DNA of 33,020 nucleotides from Clostridiales bacterium (GCA_021201635.1 JAJQEM010000102.1:1-33020); one strand, 5' to 3'. Shown: positions 9,832 to 21,765, counted from the first letter of the stretch. The notes: generated by a model not told the origin, from the letters alone. Program-made: numbers and translations.

Positions 9832-11160
9832 ATGAGTCACACAAAAGAGGATATTCTCCGCATCGTCCGGGAGGAGGATGTGAAATTTGTCCGGATGCAG
9901 TTCGTAGACGTATTCGGCGAGCTGAAAAACGTGGCGGTCATGGCCTCCCAGTTGGAGGACGCCCTGGACAATGGCGTGATGATCGACGGCTCCTCTATTG
10001 AGGGCTTTGTCCGGGTCAACGAGTCCGACCAGTTTCTCCGCCCCGACCTGGACACCTTCGCCATCTATCCCTGGCGGCCCAGCCGGGGCCGGGTGGGCCG
10101 TCTGCTGTGCGACGTGTACAGCGCCGACGGCACCCCGTTTGTCGGCGATCCCAGAGGGGTGCTTCGCCGGGCGGTGAGCCGGGCGGCGGAGCTAGGCTAC
10201 ACCCTGAACATCGGCCCGGAGTGCGAGTTCTTCCTGTTCCAGACAGACGACCGGGGCCGCCCCACCACCGAGACCATCGACCATGTGGGCTATTTCGACC
10301 TGGGTCCTCTGGATCAGGGGGAGGCCACCCGCCGGGAGATCTGTCTGAGCCTGGAGGAACTGGGCTTCACCGTGGAGGCCAGCCATCACGAGATGGCCCC
10401 CGGTCAGCATGAGGTGGATTTCCGCTATGAGGAGGCCCTCCACGCAGCGGACAATCTCACCACCTTCAAGCTGGCGGTCAAGACCATCGCCCAGCGCAAC
10501 GGCCTTCACGCCACCTTTATGCCCAAGCCCCTGAGCGACGCCCCCGGCTCCGGCTTGCACATCAATCTCTCCCTCCACCGGGACGGGAAAAACCTGTTCT
10601 GCGACCCGGCAGGGGTACACGGGCTGTCCAAAGAGGCCTATTCCTTTATTGCGGGCATGATGGCCCACATCGACGCCATCACCGCCATTGCCAATCCCCT
10701 GGTCAACAGCTACAAGCGGCTGACTCCGGGCTATTCCGCCCCCTGCTATGTGTGCTGGTCAGAGTCCAACCGCTCCGCCCTCATCCGTATCCCCGCTGCC
10801 CGGGGAGAGCACACCCGGCTGGAGTTCCGCAGTCCCGACCCCGCCTGCAATCCCTACCTGACCTTTGCGGTCTGTCTGGCCGCCGGTCTGGACGGCGTTG
10901 AACGGGGCCTGACCCCTCCGGCGGAGAATACGGAAAACGTCTACCGCCTCTCTGACCACCGGCGCTCGGCTCTGGGCATTGCCAGTCTCCCCGCCAATCT
11001 GAAGGAGGCCATCGACGCCCTCCGGGCAGACCAGTTCATCCTGGACGTGCTGGGGCCTCACGTCTCCGCCGCCTATCTGGAGGGCAAGACCGCCGAGTGG
11101 GACAGCTATCGGCGGCAGGTCTCCCAGTGGGAACATGACCAGTACCTGATTCGTTATTAA
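9832..11160 (+). CDS. glnA: Glutamine synthetase type I
   Basis: 442 aa with MIDGSSIEGFVRVNESDQFLRPD, GPECEFFLF, EASHHEMAPGQHEVDFRY, MPKPLSDAPGSGLHINLSL, NSYKRLTPGYSAPCYVCWSESNRSALIRIP and TRLEFRSPDPACNPYL. Confidence 0.97.
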   Translation: MSHTKEDILRIVREEDVKFVRMQFVDVFGELKNVAVMASQLEDALDNGVMIDGSSIEGFVRVNESDQFLRPDLDTFAIYPWRPSRGRVGRLLCDVYSADGTPFVGDPRGVLRRAVSRAAELGYTLNIGPECEFFLFQTDDRGRPTTETIDHVGYFDLGPLDQGEATRREICLSLEELGFTVEASHHEMAPGQHEVDFRYEEALHAADNLTTFKLAVKTIAQRNGLHATFMPKPLSDAPGSGLHINLSLHRDGKNLFCDPAGVHGLSKEAYSFIAGMMAHIDAITAIANPLVNSYKRLTPGYSAPCYVCWSESNRSALIRIPAARGEHTRLEFRSPDPACNPYLTFAVCLAAGLDGVERGLTPPAENTENVYRLSDHRRSALGIASLPANLKEAIDALRADQFILDVLGPHVSAAYLEGKTAEWDSYRRQVSQWEHDQYLIRY

Positions 11161-11172
11161 GAAACGAATCAG
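11146..11172 (+). repeat. 10-bp perfect hairpin overlapping the glnA stop codon
   Basis: CTGATTCGTT-ATTAAGA-AACGAATCAG; the TAA stop (11158-11160) lies in the loop. Confidence 0.75.
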
Positions 11173-11194
11173 CTGAGACTGGGAGTTGTTTTAT

Positions 11195-11725
11195 GTGGAG
11201 AGAGTGATCGTCGTCTTTGACAGCGACAAGAGCGCCCGGCGCATCTGCGAGATGATCGAGTCCGCCGGGGCCGCAGAGTGTCAGCTCTGCCGCTCGGGCG
11301 GAGAGGCCCGCCGGGCCGTCGCAAAGTATGATATTGATTTGGTGATCTGCGGCTTCCGCCTGCCGGACGGCACGGGGGAAAGCCTGTTTGAAGACCTGCC
11401 GGAGGGCGCCTCCATGCTGATGATCGCCCCCCAGCACCAGCTGGATCTGGTGAGCGACGACATCTTCCGTCTCCCCGCTCCCATCTCCAGAAGCGATCTG
11501 GTGGCCTCGGTGCGGATGGTGCTCCAGATGAGCCACCGCCTCAGCCGGCTGGTAAAGCCCCGGAGAAGCAGCGAGGATCAGGTCTTGATCCGCCGTGCCA
11601 AGGAGCTGCTGATGGAGCGCAACGGCCTCACGGAGGAGCAGGCCCACCGTATGTTACAGAAAAAGAGCATGGACTCCGGGGTCAACCTGGTACAGACCGC
11701 CCGGCTGGTGCTGGGCGACCTGTGA
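11195..11725 (+). CDS. ANTAR-domain RNA-binding antitermination regulator with degenerate receiver domain (NitR-like)
   Basis: C-terminal ANTAR signature [40 protein letters not shown]. Receiver-like N-terminus [44 protein letters not shown] start at 11195 with GGGAG upstream. Confidence 0.88.
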   Translation: MERVIVVFDSDKSARRICEMIESAGAAECQLCRSGGEARRAVAKYDIDLVICGFRLPDGTGESLFEDLPEGASMLMIAPQHQLDLVSDDIFRLPAPISRSDLVASVRMVLQMSHRLSRLVKPRRSSEDQVLIRRAKELLMERNGLTEEQAHRMLQKKSMDSGVNLVQTARLVLGDL

Positions 11726-11757
11726 CCGCCCCGGAAGATACAGGAGGGAGAGTTCCT

Positions 11758-12984
11758 ATGGTCAAAGTGAATCAGAATTTCACCAAGCTCCCCGGAGGCT
11801 ATCTGTTTCCGGAGATCGGGCGGCGGGTGCGTGCCTTCTCCGCCCAGAACCCGCCCAAGCCGCTCATCCGTCTGGGCATCGGCGACGTGACCCAGCCCCT
11901 GGCCCCCGCCGTCATTCAGGCGATGGAGCAGGCCACTGCAGAGATGGGCAAAAAGGAGACCTTCCGGGGCTACTGCGAGGAGACCAACGCCGCTTATGAC
12001 TTCCTCCGCTACGCCATCCGGGATGATTACAAGCGCCGGGGGGTGGACATCGAAGATGACGAGATCTTCGTCTCCGACGGAGCCAAGAGCGACTGCGGCA
12101 ACATCGGGGACATCTTCTCGGTGGACAACGTGGTGGCCGTCTGCGACCCGGTCTACCCCGTCTATGTGGACACCAACGCCATGGCCGGACGGGCCGGGGA
12201 CTACGACGGGGAGAAGTGGACCGACCTGGTCTACCTCCCCTGCACCGCCGACAACGGCTTCTTCCCCGACCTCCCTGCCGGGGACCGGGTCCCGGACATG
12301 ATTTACCTCTGCTCCCCCAACAACCCCACCGGGGCCGCCGCCACACGGGAGCAGCTTCAGACCTGGGTGGATTACGCCAACGAGCACGGCTCGGTCATCC
12401 TCTTTGACTCCGCCTATGAGGCGTTCATCTCCGAGCCGGGTATCCCCCACTCCATCTTTGAGATTCCCGGGGCCAAGACCTGCGCCATCGAGTTCCGCTC
12501 CTTCTCCAAGACGGCAGGCTTCACCGGCAACCGGTGCGCCTACACCGTCATCTCCAAGGAGCTGGTGCGGGAGGGGGTCAGCCTAAACCGGCTATGGAAC
12601 CGCCGCCAGGGCACCAAGTTCAACGGCGTGCCCTACGTCATCCAGCGGGCTGCCGAGGCCACCTTCACCCAGGAGGGCCAGTCCCAGATCAAGGAGACCA
12701 TCCAGTATTACCTGGACAACGCCAGGGTCATTCGGGAGGGCCTGACCGCCGCCGGGCTCACCGTCTACGGCGGAGTGAACGCCCCCTATATCTGGTTCCG
12801 CACCCCGGAGGGGTACGGCTCCTGGGAGTTCTTCGACAAGCTGCTCCATGAGGCCTGCGTGGTCACCACTCCCGGCGCCGGGTTCGGCCCCAGCGGAGAG
12901 GGATATATCCGGCTCACCGCCTTTGGCGACGCCGACGACACCCGGGAGGCGGTCCGCCGCATCCAGGAGCTGCTGAGCAAGTAA
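11758..12984 (+). CDS. dapL: LL-diaminopimelate aminotransferase
   Basis: [74 protein letters not shown] and [26 protein letters not shown]. Confidence 0.95.
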   Translation: MVKVNQNFTKLPGGYLFPEIGRRVRAFSAQNPPKPLIRLGIGDVTQPLAPAVIQAMEQATAEMGKKETFRGYCEETNAAYDFLRYAIRDDYKRRGVDIEDDEIFVSDGAKSDCGNIGDIFSVDNVVAVCDPVYPVYVDTNAMAGRAGDYDGEKWTDLVYLPCTADNGFFPDLPAGDRVPDMIYLCSPNNPTGAAATREQLQTWVDYANEHGSVILFDSAYEAFISEPGIPHSIFEIPGAKTCAIEFRSFSKTAGFTGNRCAYTVISKELVREGVSLNRLWNRRQGTKFNGVPYVIQRAAEATFTQEGQSQIKETIQYYLDNARVIREGLTAAGLTVYGGVNAPYIWFRTPEGYGSWEFFDKLLHEACVVTTPGAGFGPSGEGYIRLTAFGDADDTREAVRRIQELLSK

Positions 12985-13013
12985 GATACAAAAGATACAA
13001 CTGCAACGACGTC

Positions 13014-13089
13014 AGAAAAGTGCCTCAATGGGGAGGCCGCAAAGAGGAGATTTTGCACCCTTTTTCGGCTGCCTGAGGCACTTTTTTCT
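13014..13089 (+). promoter_or_regulatory. Putative ANTAR-binding tandem hairpin overlapping an intrinsic terminator in the dapL-gltB intergenic leader
   Basis: P1 GCCTC-AATGGG-GAGGC (13022-13037); P2 GCAAAG-AGGAGA-TTTTGC (13039-13056). Competing stem AAAAGTGCCTCA (13016-13027)/TGAGGCACTTTT (13074-13085), with U-tract to 13087. Confidence 0.62.
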
Positions 13090-13114
13090 GGAAAGGGAAA
13101 GGGGAACGAGACAG

Positions 13115-16100
13115 ATGGAACAAGTGAGAACGGAGAGCACCATGCCCGCCCAGGGCCTCTATGACCCCCGCTTTGAGCACGACGCCTGCGGCATCGGCTG
13201 CGTGGTGGACATCAAGGGCCGGAAGAGCTACGCAACCGTGGACAACGCCCTGAAGATCGTGGAAAAGCTGGAGCACCGGGCCGGAAAGGACGCCGAGGGC
13301 AAGACCGGCGACGGCGTGGGTATCATGCTCCAGATCGGGCACAAATTCTTCCGGAAGGCCGCCCAGCAGGCGGGCTTTTCCGTGGGGGAGGAGCGGGACT
13401 ACGGCATCGGTATGTTTTTCTTCCCCCAGAACACCCTGGCCCGGAATCAGGCCAAGAAGATGTTCGAAATCATCGTGGAGAAGGAGGGCATGGAGCTGCT
13501 GGGCTGGCGCACCGTGCCCACCCATCCGGAGGTGCTGGGGCAGAAGGCTGTCTCCTGCATGCCCTACATCGAGCAGGCGTTCATCCGCCGCCCGGACGGG
13601 GTGAAGAAGGGCCTGGCCTTCGACCGGAAGCTGTACATCGCCCGCCGGGTGTTCGAGCAGTCCAACGACAATACCTACGTGGTCTCCTGCTCCAGCCGTA
13701 CCATCGTCTACAAGGGCATGTTCCTGGTAGCGGAGCTGCGGCAGTTCTACACCGACCTCCAGGATGAGGACTATGAGTCCGCCATCGCCATGGTCCACTC
13801 CCGGTTCTCCACCAACACCAACCCCTCCTGGGAGCGGGCCCACCCCAACCGGTTCATCCTCCACAACGGCGAGATCAACACCATCCGGGGCAACGTAGAC
13901 CGGATGCTGGCCCGGGAGGAGACCATGAAGTCCAACGTCCTCAGCGAGGACGACCTGGACAAGATCTATCCCGTCATCAACCCGGTGGGCTCCGACTCCG
14001 CCCGGCTGGACAACACCCTGGAGTTTCTGGTGATGAACGGCATCGAGCTGCCCATGGCGGTGATGATGTGCATCCCCGAGCCCTGGGTGAACGACAAGAA
14101 TATGTCCCGGACCAAGCGGGATATGTACCGCTACTACGCCACCATGATGGAGCCCTGGGACGGCCCCGCCTCCATCCTGTTCTCCGACGGCGACTGTGTG
14201 GGAGCCGTGCTGGACCGGAACGGTCTGCGCCCCTCCCGGTACTACATCACCTCCGACGACCAGCTGGTGCTCTCCTCCGAGGTGGGCGTGCTGGAGTTCC
14301 CGGCAGAGAAGGTGGTCAAAAAGTCCCGGCTCCAGCCCGGCAAGATGCTGCTGGTGGACACCGTCCAGGGCCGTCTCATCACCGACGACGAGCTGAAGGA
14401 GGGCTACGCCGTCCGTCAGCCCTACGGCGAGTGGCTGGACATGAATCTGATTCATCTCTCCGACCTGAAGATCCCCAACAAGAAGGTGCCCAGCTACGAC
14501 CAGGAACACCGGGACCGGCTGTACAAGGCCTTTGGCTACACCTATGAGGAGGTCAAAAACTCCATCCTCCTCATGGCCCAGACCGGCGCAGAGCCCACCG
14601 CCGCCATGGGTGTGGACATCCCCCTGGCGGTGCTGTCGGAGAAGCACCAGTCTCTGTTTAACTACTTCAAGCAGCTCTTCGCCCAGGTCACCAACCCCCC
14701 CATCGACGCCATCCGGGAGGAGATTGTCACCGACACCTCTGTCTATCTGGGCCGGGAGGGCAACCTGCTGGAGGAGCAGGCGGAGAACTGCAAGATGCTC
14801 CGCATCCACAACCCCATCCTCACCAGCATCGACCTGATGAAGATCCGCAGTATGAAGGTCCCCGGCTTCAAGGTGGAGACCGTCTCCCTGCTGTACTACA
14901 AGAACACCCCCCTGGAGCGGGCCATTGACCGGATGTTTGTCTCCGTGGACCGGGCCTATCGGAACGGGGCCAACATCATCATCCTCTCCGACCGTGGGGT
15001 GGACGAGAACCATGTGGCTATCCCCTCCCTGCTGGCCGTCTCCGCTCTGGAGCAGTATCAGATCCGCACCCGGAAGCGCACCTCCCTCTCCATCATCCTG
15101 GAGTCTGCCGAGCCCCGGGAGGTCCACCACTTCGCCACCCTTCTGGGCTACGGCGCGGCGGCCATCAACCCTTATCTGGCCCAGGAATGCATCGGCGAGC
15201 TGATCGACAAGAACCTGCTGGACAAGGAGTACTCCGCCGCCGTGGACGACTACAACCAGGCCGTCCTCAACGGCATCGTGAAGATCGCCTCTAAAATGGG
15301 GATCTCCACCCTCCAGTCCTACCAGTCCGCCCAGATCTTCGAGGCGGTGGGCATCAACCAGGAGGTCATCGACAAGTACTTCACCAACACCGTCTCCCGG
15401 GTGGGGGGCATCGGTCTGAAGGAGATCGACGACGTGGTGGAGTGGCGGCACAACCACGCCTTCGACCCTCTGGGCCTGACCACCGACACCACCCTGGACT
15501 CCGTGGGTGCTCACAAGTCCCGGGCGGGCTACGACGCCGAGGACCACCTGTACAACCCTGTCACCATCAGCCTGCTCCAGCAGGCCCTTTGGAACTCGGA
15601 CTACGCCACCTTCAAGAAGTACTCCGCCGCTGTGGACGACGAGAATAAGCCCCACACCCTCCGGGGCCTGATGGCCTTCCGGTTCGATGAAAACGGCGGC
15701 ATCCCCATCGACGAGGTGGAGCCGGTGGAGTCCATTGTAAAGCGGTTCAAGACCGCCGCCATGAGCTACGGCTGCCTCTCCGCCGAGGCTCACGAGTGCA
15801 TGGCCATCGCCATGAACCGGCTGGGCGGCAAGTCCAACACCGGCGAGGGCGGCGAGCCCTCCTACCGGTACGGCACGGAGCGGAACTCCCAGATCAAGCA
15901 GGTGGCCTCCGCCCGGTTCGGCGTCACCAGCGAGTACCTGATGAGCGCCAACGAAATTCAGATCAAGATGGCTCAGGGGGCCAAGCCCGGCGAGGGCGGA
16001 CACCTCCCCGGCAAAAAGGTCTATCCCTGGGTGGCAAAGGCCCGTTACTCCACACCCGGCGTGCCCCTGATCTCTCCCCCGCCCCATCACGACATCTACT

Positions 16101-17668
16101 CCATTGAGGACCTGGCCCAGCTGATCTACGACCTGAAAAACGCCAACCGGAACGCCCGCATTAACGTGAAGCTGGTCTCTGAGGCAGGCGTGGGCACCAT
16201 CGCCGCAGGCGTGGCCAAGGGCGGCGCTCAGGTGGTGCTGATCTCCGGCTATGACGGCGGCTCCGGAGCCGCCCCCAAGAGCTCCATCCACAACGCCGGT
16301 CTCCCCTGGGAGCTGGGCGTGGCGGAGACCCACCAGACACTCATTCAGAATGACCTCCGCTCCCGCATCGTCATCGAGGCAGACTCCAAGCTGATGACTG
16401 GGCGGGACGTGGCTATCGCATGTCTGCTGGGAGCCGAGGAGTTCGGCTTCGGCACCGGCCCCATGGTGGCCATGGGCTGCGTCATGATGCGGGTGTGCAA
16501 CCTGGACACTTGCCCCATGGGCATCGCCACCCAGAACCCGGAGCTGCGCAAGCGGTTCATCGGCAAGCCGGAGTATGTGGAGAACTACATGCGCTACATT
16601 GCCCAGGAGCTGCGGGAGATCATGGCAAAGCTGGGTATCCGCACCGTGGCGGAGATGGTAGGCCGCTCCGACCTGCTCAAGGTCCGGGAGCACATGGTCA
16701 CTGACCGGGCCGCCACCGTAGACCTGTCCCGTATCCTGAACAACCCCTGGATCGACGACCCCCGGCCCCAGCACTTTGTCCCCGAGGATGTGTACGACTT
16801 CCAGCTGGAAAAGACCCTGGACGAGTCGGTGCTGCTCAAGCGGATGGGCAAGAATCTGGCCAAGGGCAAGCCTCAGCGCATTGAGATCGACGTGACCTCC
16901 ACCGACCGGGCCCTGGGCACCATCTTTGGCTCGGAGATTACCCGGCTGTACCGCAACACCCTGCCGGACGACAGCTATGTGGTCAAGTGCAGCGGCGGCG
17001 GCGGACAGTCCTTCGGCGCATTTATTCCCAAGGGCCTGACCCTGGAGCTGGAGGGCGATTCCAACGACTATCTGGGCAAGGGCCTCTCCGGCGGCAAGAT
17101 CATCGTCTACCCGCCCAAGGGCAGCCAGTTCAAGGCGGAGGAGAACATCATCATCGGCAACGTGGCCCTCTACGGCGCCACCGGCGGCGAGGCGTATATC
17201 TCCGGCGTGGCCGGGGAGCGGTTCTGCGTCCGCAACTCCGGCGCTACGGCGGTAGTCGAGGGCGTGGGCGACCACGGCTGCGAGTACATGACCGGTGGCC
17301 GGGCGGTGGTCCTCGGTCCCACGGGCAAGAACTTTGCGGCAGGTATGTCCGGCGGCATCGCCTATGTGCTGGACATGAAGCGGGATCTCTATATGCGGGT
17401 GAACAAGTCCATGGTGACCATGGAGACGGTCACGGAGAAGCACGACATTATGGAGCTGAAATCCCTCATCCAGAAGCACGTCCAGGCAACCGGCTCTGAG
17501 CTGGGCAAGCGCATCCTCTACAACTTTGACGCCTACCTGCCCAACTTCAAGAAGATCATGCCTCAGGACTACAACCGGATGCTCCAGGCCATCGCCCAGC
17601 GGGAGGAGAAGGGCATGACCCGGGAGCAGGCGGAGATCGACGCATTCTATGCGACGGTCAACCAGTAA
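13115..17668 (+). CDS. gltB: Glutamate synthase large subunit
   Basis: About 1517 aa from MEQVRTESTMPAQGLYDPRFEHDACGIGCVVDIKG (GATase type 2 Cys), with GLRPSRYYIT, GEGGEPSYRYGTERNSQIKQVASARFGV, KPGEGGHLPGKKV, SGYDGGSGAAP and LDTCPMGIATQ; AAAGGGG RBS. Confidence 0.97.
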   Translation: MEQVRTESTMPAQGLYDPRFEHDACGIGCVVDIKGRKSYATVDNALKIVEKLEHRAGKDAEGKTGDGVGIMLQIGHKFFRKAAQQAGFSVGEERDYGIGMFFFPQNTLARNQAKKMFEIIVEKEGMELLGWRTVPTHPEVLGQKAVSCMPYIEQAFIRRPDGVKKGLAFDRKLYIARRVFEQSNDNTYVVSCSSRTIVYKGMFLVAELRQFYTDLQDEDYESAIAMVHSRFSTNTNPSWERAHPNRFILHNGEINTIRGNVDRMLAREETMKSNVLSEDDLDKIYPVINPVGSDSARLDNTLEFLVMNGIELPMAVMMCIPEPWVNDKNMSRTKRDMYRYYATMMEPWDGPASILFSDGDCVGAVLDRNGLRPSRYYITSDDQLVLSSEVGVLEFPAEKVVKKSRLQPGKMLLVDTVQGRLITDDELKEGYAVRQPYGEWLDMNLIHLSDLKIPNKKVPSYDQEHRDRLYKAFGYTYEEVKNSILLMAQTGAEPTAAMGVDIPLAVLSEKHQSLFNYFKQLFAQVTNPPIDAIREEIVTDTSVYLGREGNLLEEQAENCKMLRIHNPILTSIDLMKIRSMKVPGFKVETVSLLYYKNTPLERAIDRMFVSVDRAYRNGANIIILSDRGVDENHVAIPSLLAVSALEQYQIRTRKRTSLSIILESAEPREVHHFATLLGYGAAAINPYLAQECIGELIDKNLLDKEYSAAVDDYNQAVLNGIVKIASKMGISTLQSYQSAQIFEAVGINQEVIDKYFTNTVSRVGGIGLKEIDDVVEWRHNHAFDPLGLTTDTTLDSVGAHKSRAGYDAEDHLYNPVTISLLQQALWNSDYATFKKYSAAVDDENKPHTLRGLMAFRFDENGGIPIDEVEPVESIVKRFKTAAMSYGCLSAEAHECMAIAMNRLGGKSNTGEGGEPSYRYGTERNSQIKQVASARFGVTSEYLMSANEIQIKMAQGAKPGEGGHLPGKKVYPWVAKARYSTPGVPLISPPPHHDIYSIEDLAQLIYDLKNANRNARINVKLVSEAGVGTIAAGVAKGGAQVVLISGYDGGSGAAPKSSIHNAGLPWELGVAETHQTLIQNDLRSRIVIEADSKLMTGRDVAIACLLGAEEFGFGTGPMVAMGCVMMRVCNLDTCPMGIATQNPELRKRFIGKPEYVENYMRYIAQELREIMAKLGIRTVAEMVGRSDLLKVREHMVTDRAATVDLSRILNNPWIDDPRPQHFVPEDVYDFQLEKTLDESVLLKRMGKNLAKGKPQRIEIDVTSTDRALGTIFGSEITRLYRNTLPDDSYVVKCSGGGGQSFGAFIPKGLTLELEGDSNDYLGKGLSGGKIIVYPPKGSQFKAEENIIIGNVALYGATGGEAYISGVAGERFCVRNSGATAVVEGVGDHGCEYMTGGRAVVLGPTGKNFAAGMSGGIAYVLDMKRDLYMRVNKSMVTMETVTEKHDIMELKSLIQKHVQATGSELGKRILYNFDAYLPNFKKIMPQDYNRMLQAIAQREEKGMTREQAEIDAFYATVNQ

Positions 17669-17682
17669 AGGAGGCGTCTATC

Positions 17683-19167
<1,485 letters not shown>

Positions 19168-19190
19168 GCCTCCCCATCTGAAATAGTTGA

Positions 19191-19225
19191 ACCCCCTGCC
19201 GGGCAGAAGTCCGGCAGGGGGTTTT
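19191..19225 (+). terminator. Intrinsic terminator of the glnA-gltD cluster
   Basis: CCCCCTGCCGG-(8 nt)-CCGGCAGGGGG followed by TTTT. Confidence 0.85.
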
Positions 19226-19259
19226 CTCTTCCATGACAGCCATTTTCACAAAGCTTCTC

Positions 19260-21179
19260 TCAATCGTCCAACTCAGTCGTCGAGCTCGATGCGTCACCGT
19301 CCGGCTTTGTCTCACCGAACCGGGATAGCACGTCTCCCTCCGGGGCGTGCTCCGCCTCTGGGTGGAACACCCGCTCGAACTCCAGAGCGGACATGGTCTC
19401 GTGCTCCAGCAGGAACTGGGCGGTCTGCTCCAGGGCGTCCCGGTGCTCCTCCAGAATAGTGCGGCACTGTTGCCCCGCCTGGTCCAGGATGTTCCGAACC
19501 TCCTGATCGATGGCAGCGGCGCTCTCCTCGGAGTAGCTCCGCTCCTGGCCCATAGAGCGGCCCAAAAAGACCTCGTTGCTGGCAGAGCCGTAGACTGCAG
19601 CTCCCAGCCGCTGGCTCATGCCGTATTTCGCCACCATGCTGTGGGCGATCTGGGTAGCCCGCTGGAGGTCGCTGGAGGCCCCGGTGGACACGTCTCCCAG
19701 CACCAACTCCTCCGCCGTGCGTCCGCCCAGCAAACCCACGATCTCCTCCTCCAGAGCCCGCTTGCTCTGGTAGGGCCGATCCTCCTGGGGCAGAGAGATG
19801 GTCATGCCACCCGCCCGGCCTCTGGGGACGATGGTGATCTGATGCACCGGGTCCTGGGTGGGGAGGAACCACATAGTCACCGCATGGCCCGCCTCGTGAT
19901 AGGCGGTAAGCCGCCTGGCCTGAGGCGTGACCACATGGCTCTTTTTCTCCGGCCCGGCGATGACCTTAATCATGGCCTCGTGAAGGTCCGCCATGGTGAT
20001 AAAGGGCTTGTCCCGGCGGGCGGCCAGGAGTGCCCCCTCATTCATCAGGTTTTCCAGGTCAGCCCCTGTGAAGCCGCCGGTGGCCCGGGCGATGACGCTG
20101 AGGTCCACGTCCTCCCCCAAGGGCTTTTTCCGGGAGTGCACCTTCAAAATGCTCTCCCGGCCCCGGATGTCCGGATAGCCCACATAAATCTGCCGGTCGA
20201 ACCGGCCGGGGCGCAGCAGAGCCGGGTCCAGGATGTCCTGCCGGTTGGTGGCCGCCATGACGATGACGCCGGAGTTGCCCGCAAAGCCGTCCATCTCCAC
20301 CAGGAGCTGGTTCAGGGTCTGCTCCCGCTCGTCGTGGCCGCCGCCCAGGCCGGTACCTCTCTGACGACCCACGGCGTCGATCTCGTCGATAAAGACGATG
20401 GCCGGGGCAGTCTTTTTCGCCTCACTGAACAGGTCACGGACACGGCTGGCGCCCACGCCTACATACAGCTCCACAAAGTCGGAGCCGGAGATGGACAGGA
20501 AGCGAACCTCCGCCTCCCCTGCCACCGCCTTGGCCAGCAGGGTTTTGCCTGTTCCGGGAGGGCCCACCAGCAGGATGCCCTTGGGGATGCGTGCTCCCAG
20601 ACGGTTGAACTTCTCCGGGTCACGGAGAAACTCCACCACCTCCTGAAGCTCCGCCTTCTCCTCCTCCGCACCGGCCACGTCCTCAAAGGTGACCTTGGGG
20701 GCGTCCGGGTCGTCGTTGCTCACCGTCCGGGCCTTGCCGAACTGGGCGGGTCCTGCCCCCTGTCCCCCCTGCTGACGGGTCATCAGCCAGAACAACAGCA
20801 CGATCGCCCCCACCGTCACCAGGGAGGGCAGTATCGCCACCCACCAGGGGCTGCTGCTGTCTGGATAGTAGTAGTACTGGGTGATGATCCCCTCTGCCGT
20901 CTGCTCCTTCACCAGATCGTTGAGATCCTGGTAAAAGGTGTCGAAGTCGTGGATCTCGCAGGTGACGGTGGTCTCTCCATTCACGGCCTCTTTCAGGGTC
21001 AGCTCCACCTCGTTGTCCCGGACGGAGAACTGCTCCACCTGTTCCTGCTGGAACAGCTGGACCATACGGCTGTAGCTGATTCCCTCCGGCTCCTCCCAGT
21101 CGGACAGCACGCTGACCAGAGAGAAGATAATGCAAAGCAGCACCAGATAGGACAGGGCGGTGCGATAGGGTCTGTTCAT
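19260..21179 (-). CDS. ftsH: ATP-dependent zinc metalloprotease FtsH
   Basis: 639 aa; N-terminal TM, Walker [46 protein letters not shown] and zinc motif HEAGH. Confidence 0.97.
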   Translation of the reverse strand: MNRPYRTALSYLVLLCIIFSLVSVLSDWEEPEGISYSRMVQLFQQEQVEQFSVRDNEVELTLKEAVNGETTVTCEIHDFDTFYQDLNDLVKEQTAEGIITQYYYYPDSSSPWWVAILPSLVTVGAIVLLFWLMTRQQGGQGAGPAQFGKARTVSNDDPDAPKVTFEDVAGAEEEKAELQEVVEFLRDPEKFNRLGARIPKGILLVGPPGTGKTLLAKAVAGEAEVRFLSISGSDFVELYVGVGASRVRDLFSEAKKTAPAIVFIDEIDAVGRQRGTGLGGGHDEREQTLNQLLVEMDGFAGNSGVIVMAATNRQDILDPALLRPGRFDRQIYVGYPDIRGRESILKVHSRKKPLGEDVDLSVIARATGGFTGADLENLMNEGALLAARRDKPFITMADLHEAMIKVIAGPEKKSHVVTPQARRLTAYHEAGHAVTMWFLPTQDPVHQITIVPRGRAGGMTISLPQEDRPYQSKRALEEEIVGLLGGRTAEELVLGDVSTGASSDLQRATQIAHSMVAKYGMSQRLGAAVYGSASNEVFLGRSMGQERSYSEESAAAIDQEVRNILDQAGQQCRTILEEHRDALEQTAQFLLEHETMSALEFERVFHPEAEHAPEGDVLSRFGETKPDGDASSSTTELDD

Positions 21180-21218
21180 GGGCTCACTTCCTCATGGGGC
21201 AACGGCCCCGCTGCATTT

Positions 21219-21764
21219 TTACTCGTAGATCTCCGGCTTCAGGATACCGATATAGGGCAGATTGCGGTATTTTTCCGCATAATCCAGTCCGTAGCCCACC
21301 ACAAAGGCGTCGGGCACCAGGAAGCCGTAGTAGTCCGCCGTCACCGGCTTGGTGCGCCGCTCCGGCTTGTCCAGCAGGGTGCAGATGCGGATAGAGGCCG
21401 CATTCCGGACGGAGAGCACCTTCTTCAAATAGTCCATGGTGTTGCCGGAGTCCAGAATATCCTCCACCAGAATGACGTGGGCGCCGTTGATGGTGTCGGA
21501 CAGGTCCTTCTTGATCTCGATCTGGCCGCTGGAGCTGGTCCCCTTTCCGTAGGAGGAGACGGACATAAAGTCCATCCGGCAGGGAATGGTGATATACCGG
21601 CTCAGGTCCGCCATAAACACATAGCAGCCCCGGAGGATGCCCACCAGCACCACATCCTCCTTGCCCTCGTAGTCTTTGGAGATCTGTGCGCCCAGCTCCG
21701 CCACCCTGCGCTGGAGCTGCTTTTCGCCGTACAGCACCTCGGCGATGTCCTGATCCACACCCAT
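21219..21764 (-). CDS. hpt: Hypoxanthine phosphoribosyltransferase
   Basis: 181 aa with VLVGILRGCYVFMADL, VILVEDILDSGNTMDYL and DYYGFLVPDAFVVGYGLDYAEKYRNLPYIGIL. Confidence 0.95.
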   Translation of the reverse strand: MGVDQDIAEVLYGEKQLQRRVAELGAQISKDYEGKEDVVLVGILRGCYVFMADLSRYITIPCRMDFMSVSSYGKGTSSSGQIEIKKDLSDTINGAHVILVEDILDSGNTMDYLKKVLSVRNAASIRICTLLDKPERRTKPVTADYYGFLVPDAFVVGYGLDYAEKYRNLPYIGILKPEIYE

Positions 21765-21765
21765 G

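Noticed and set aside
13025-17479. 1484-aa minus-strand ORF antisense to gltB
   Set aside because: Low-complexity G/V/H/D/L-rich translation typical of a shadow ORF opposite a high-GC gene; gltB on plus has unambiguous motifs.
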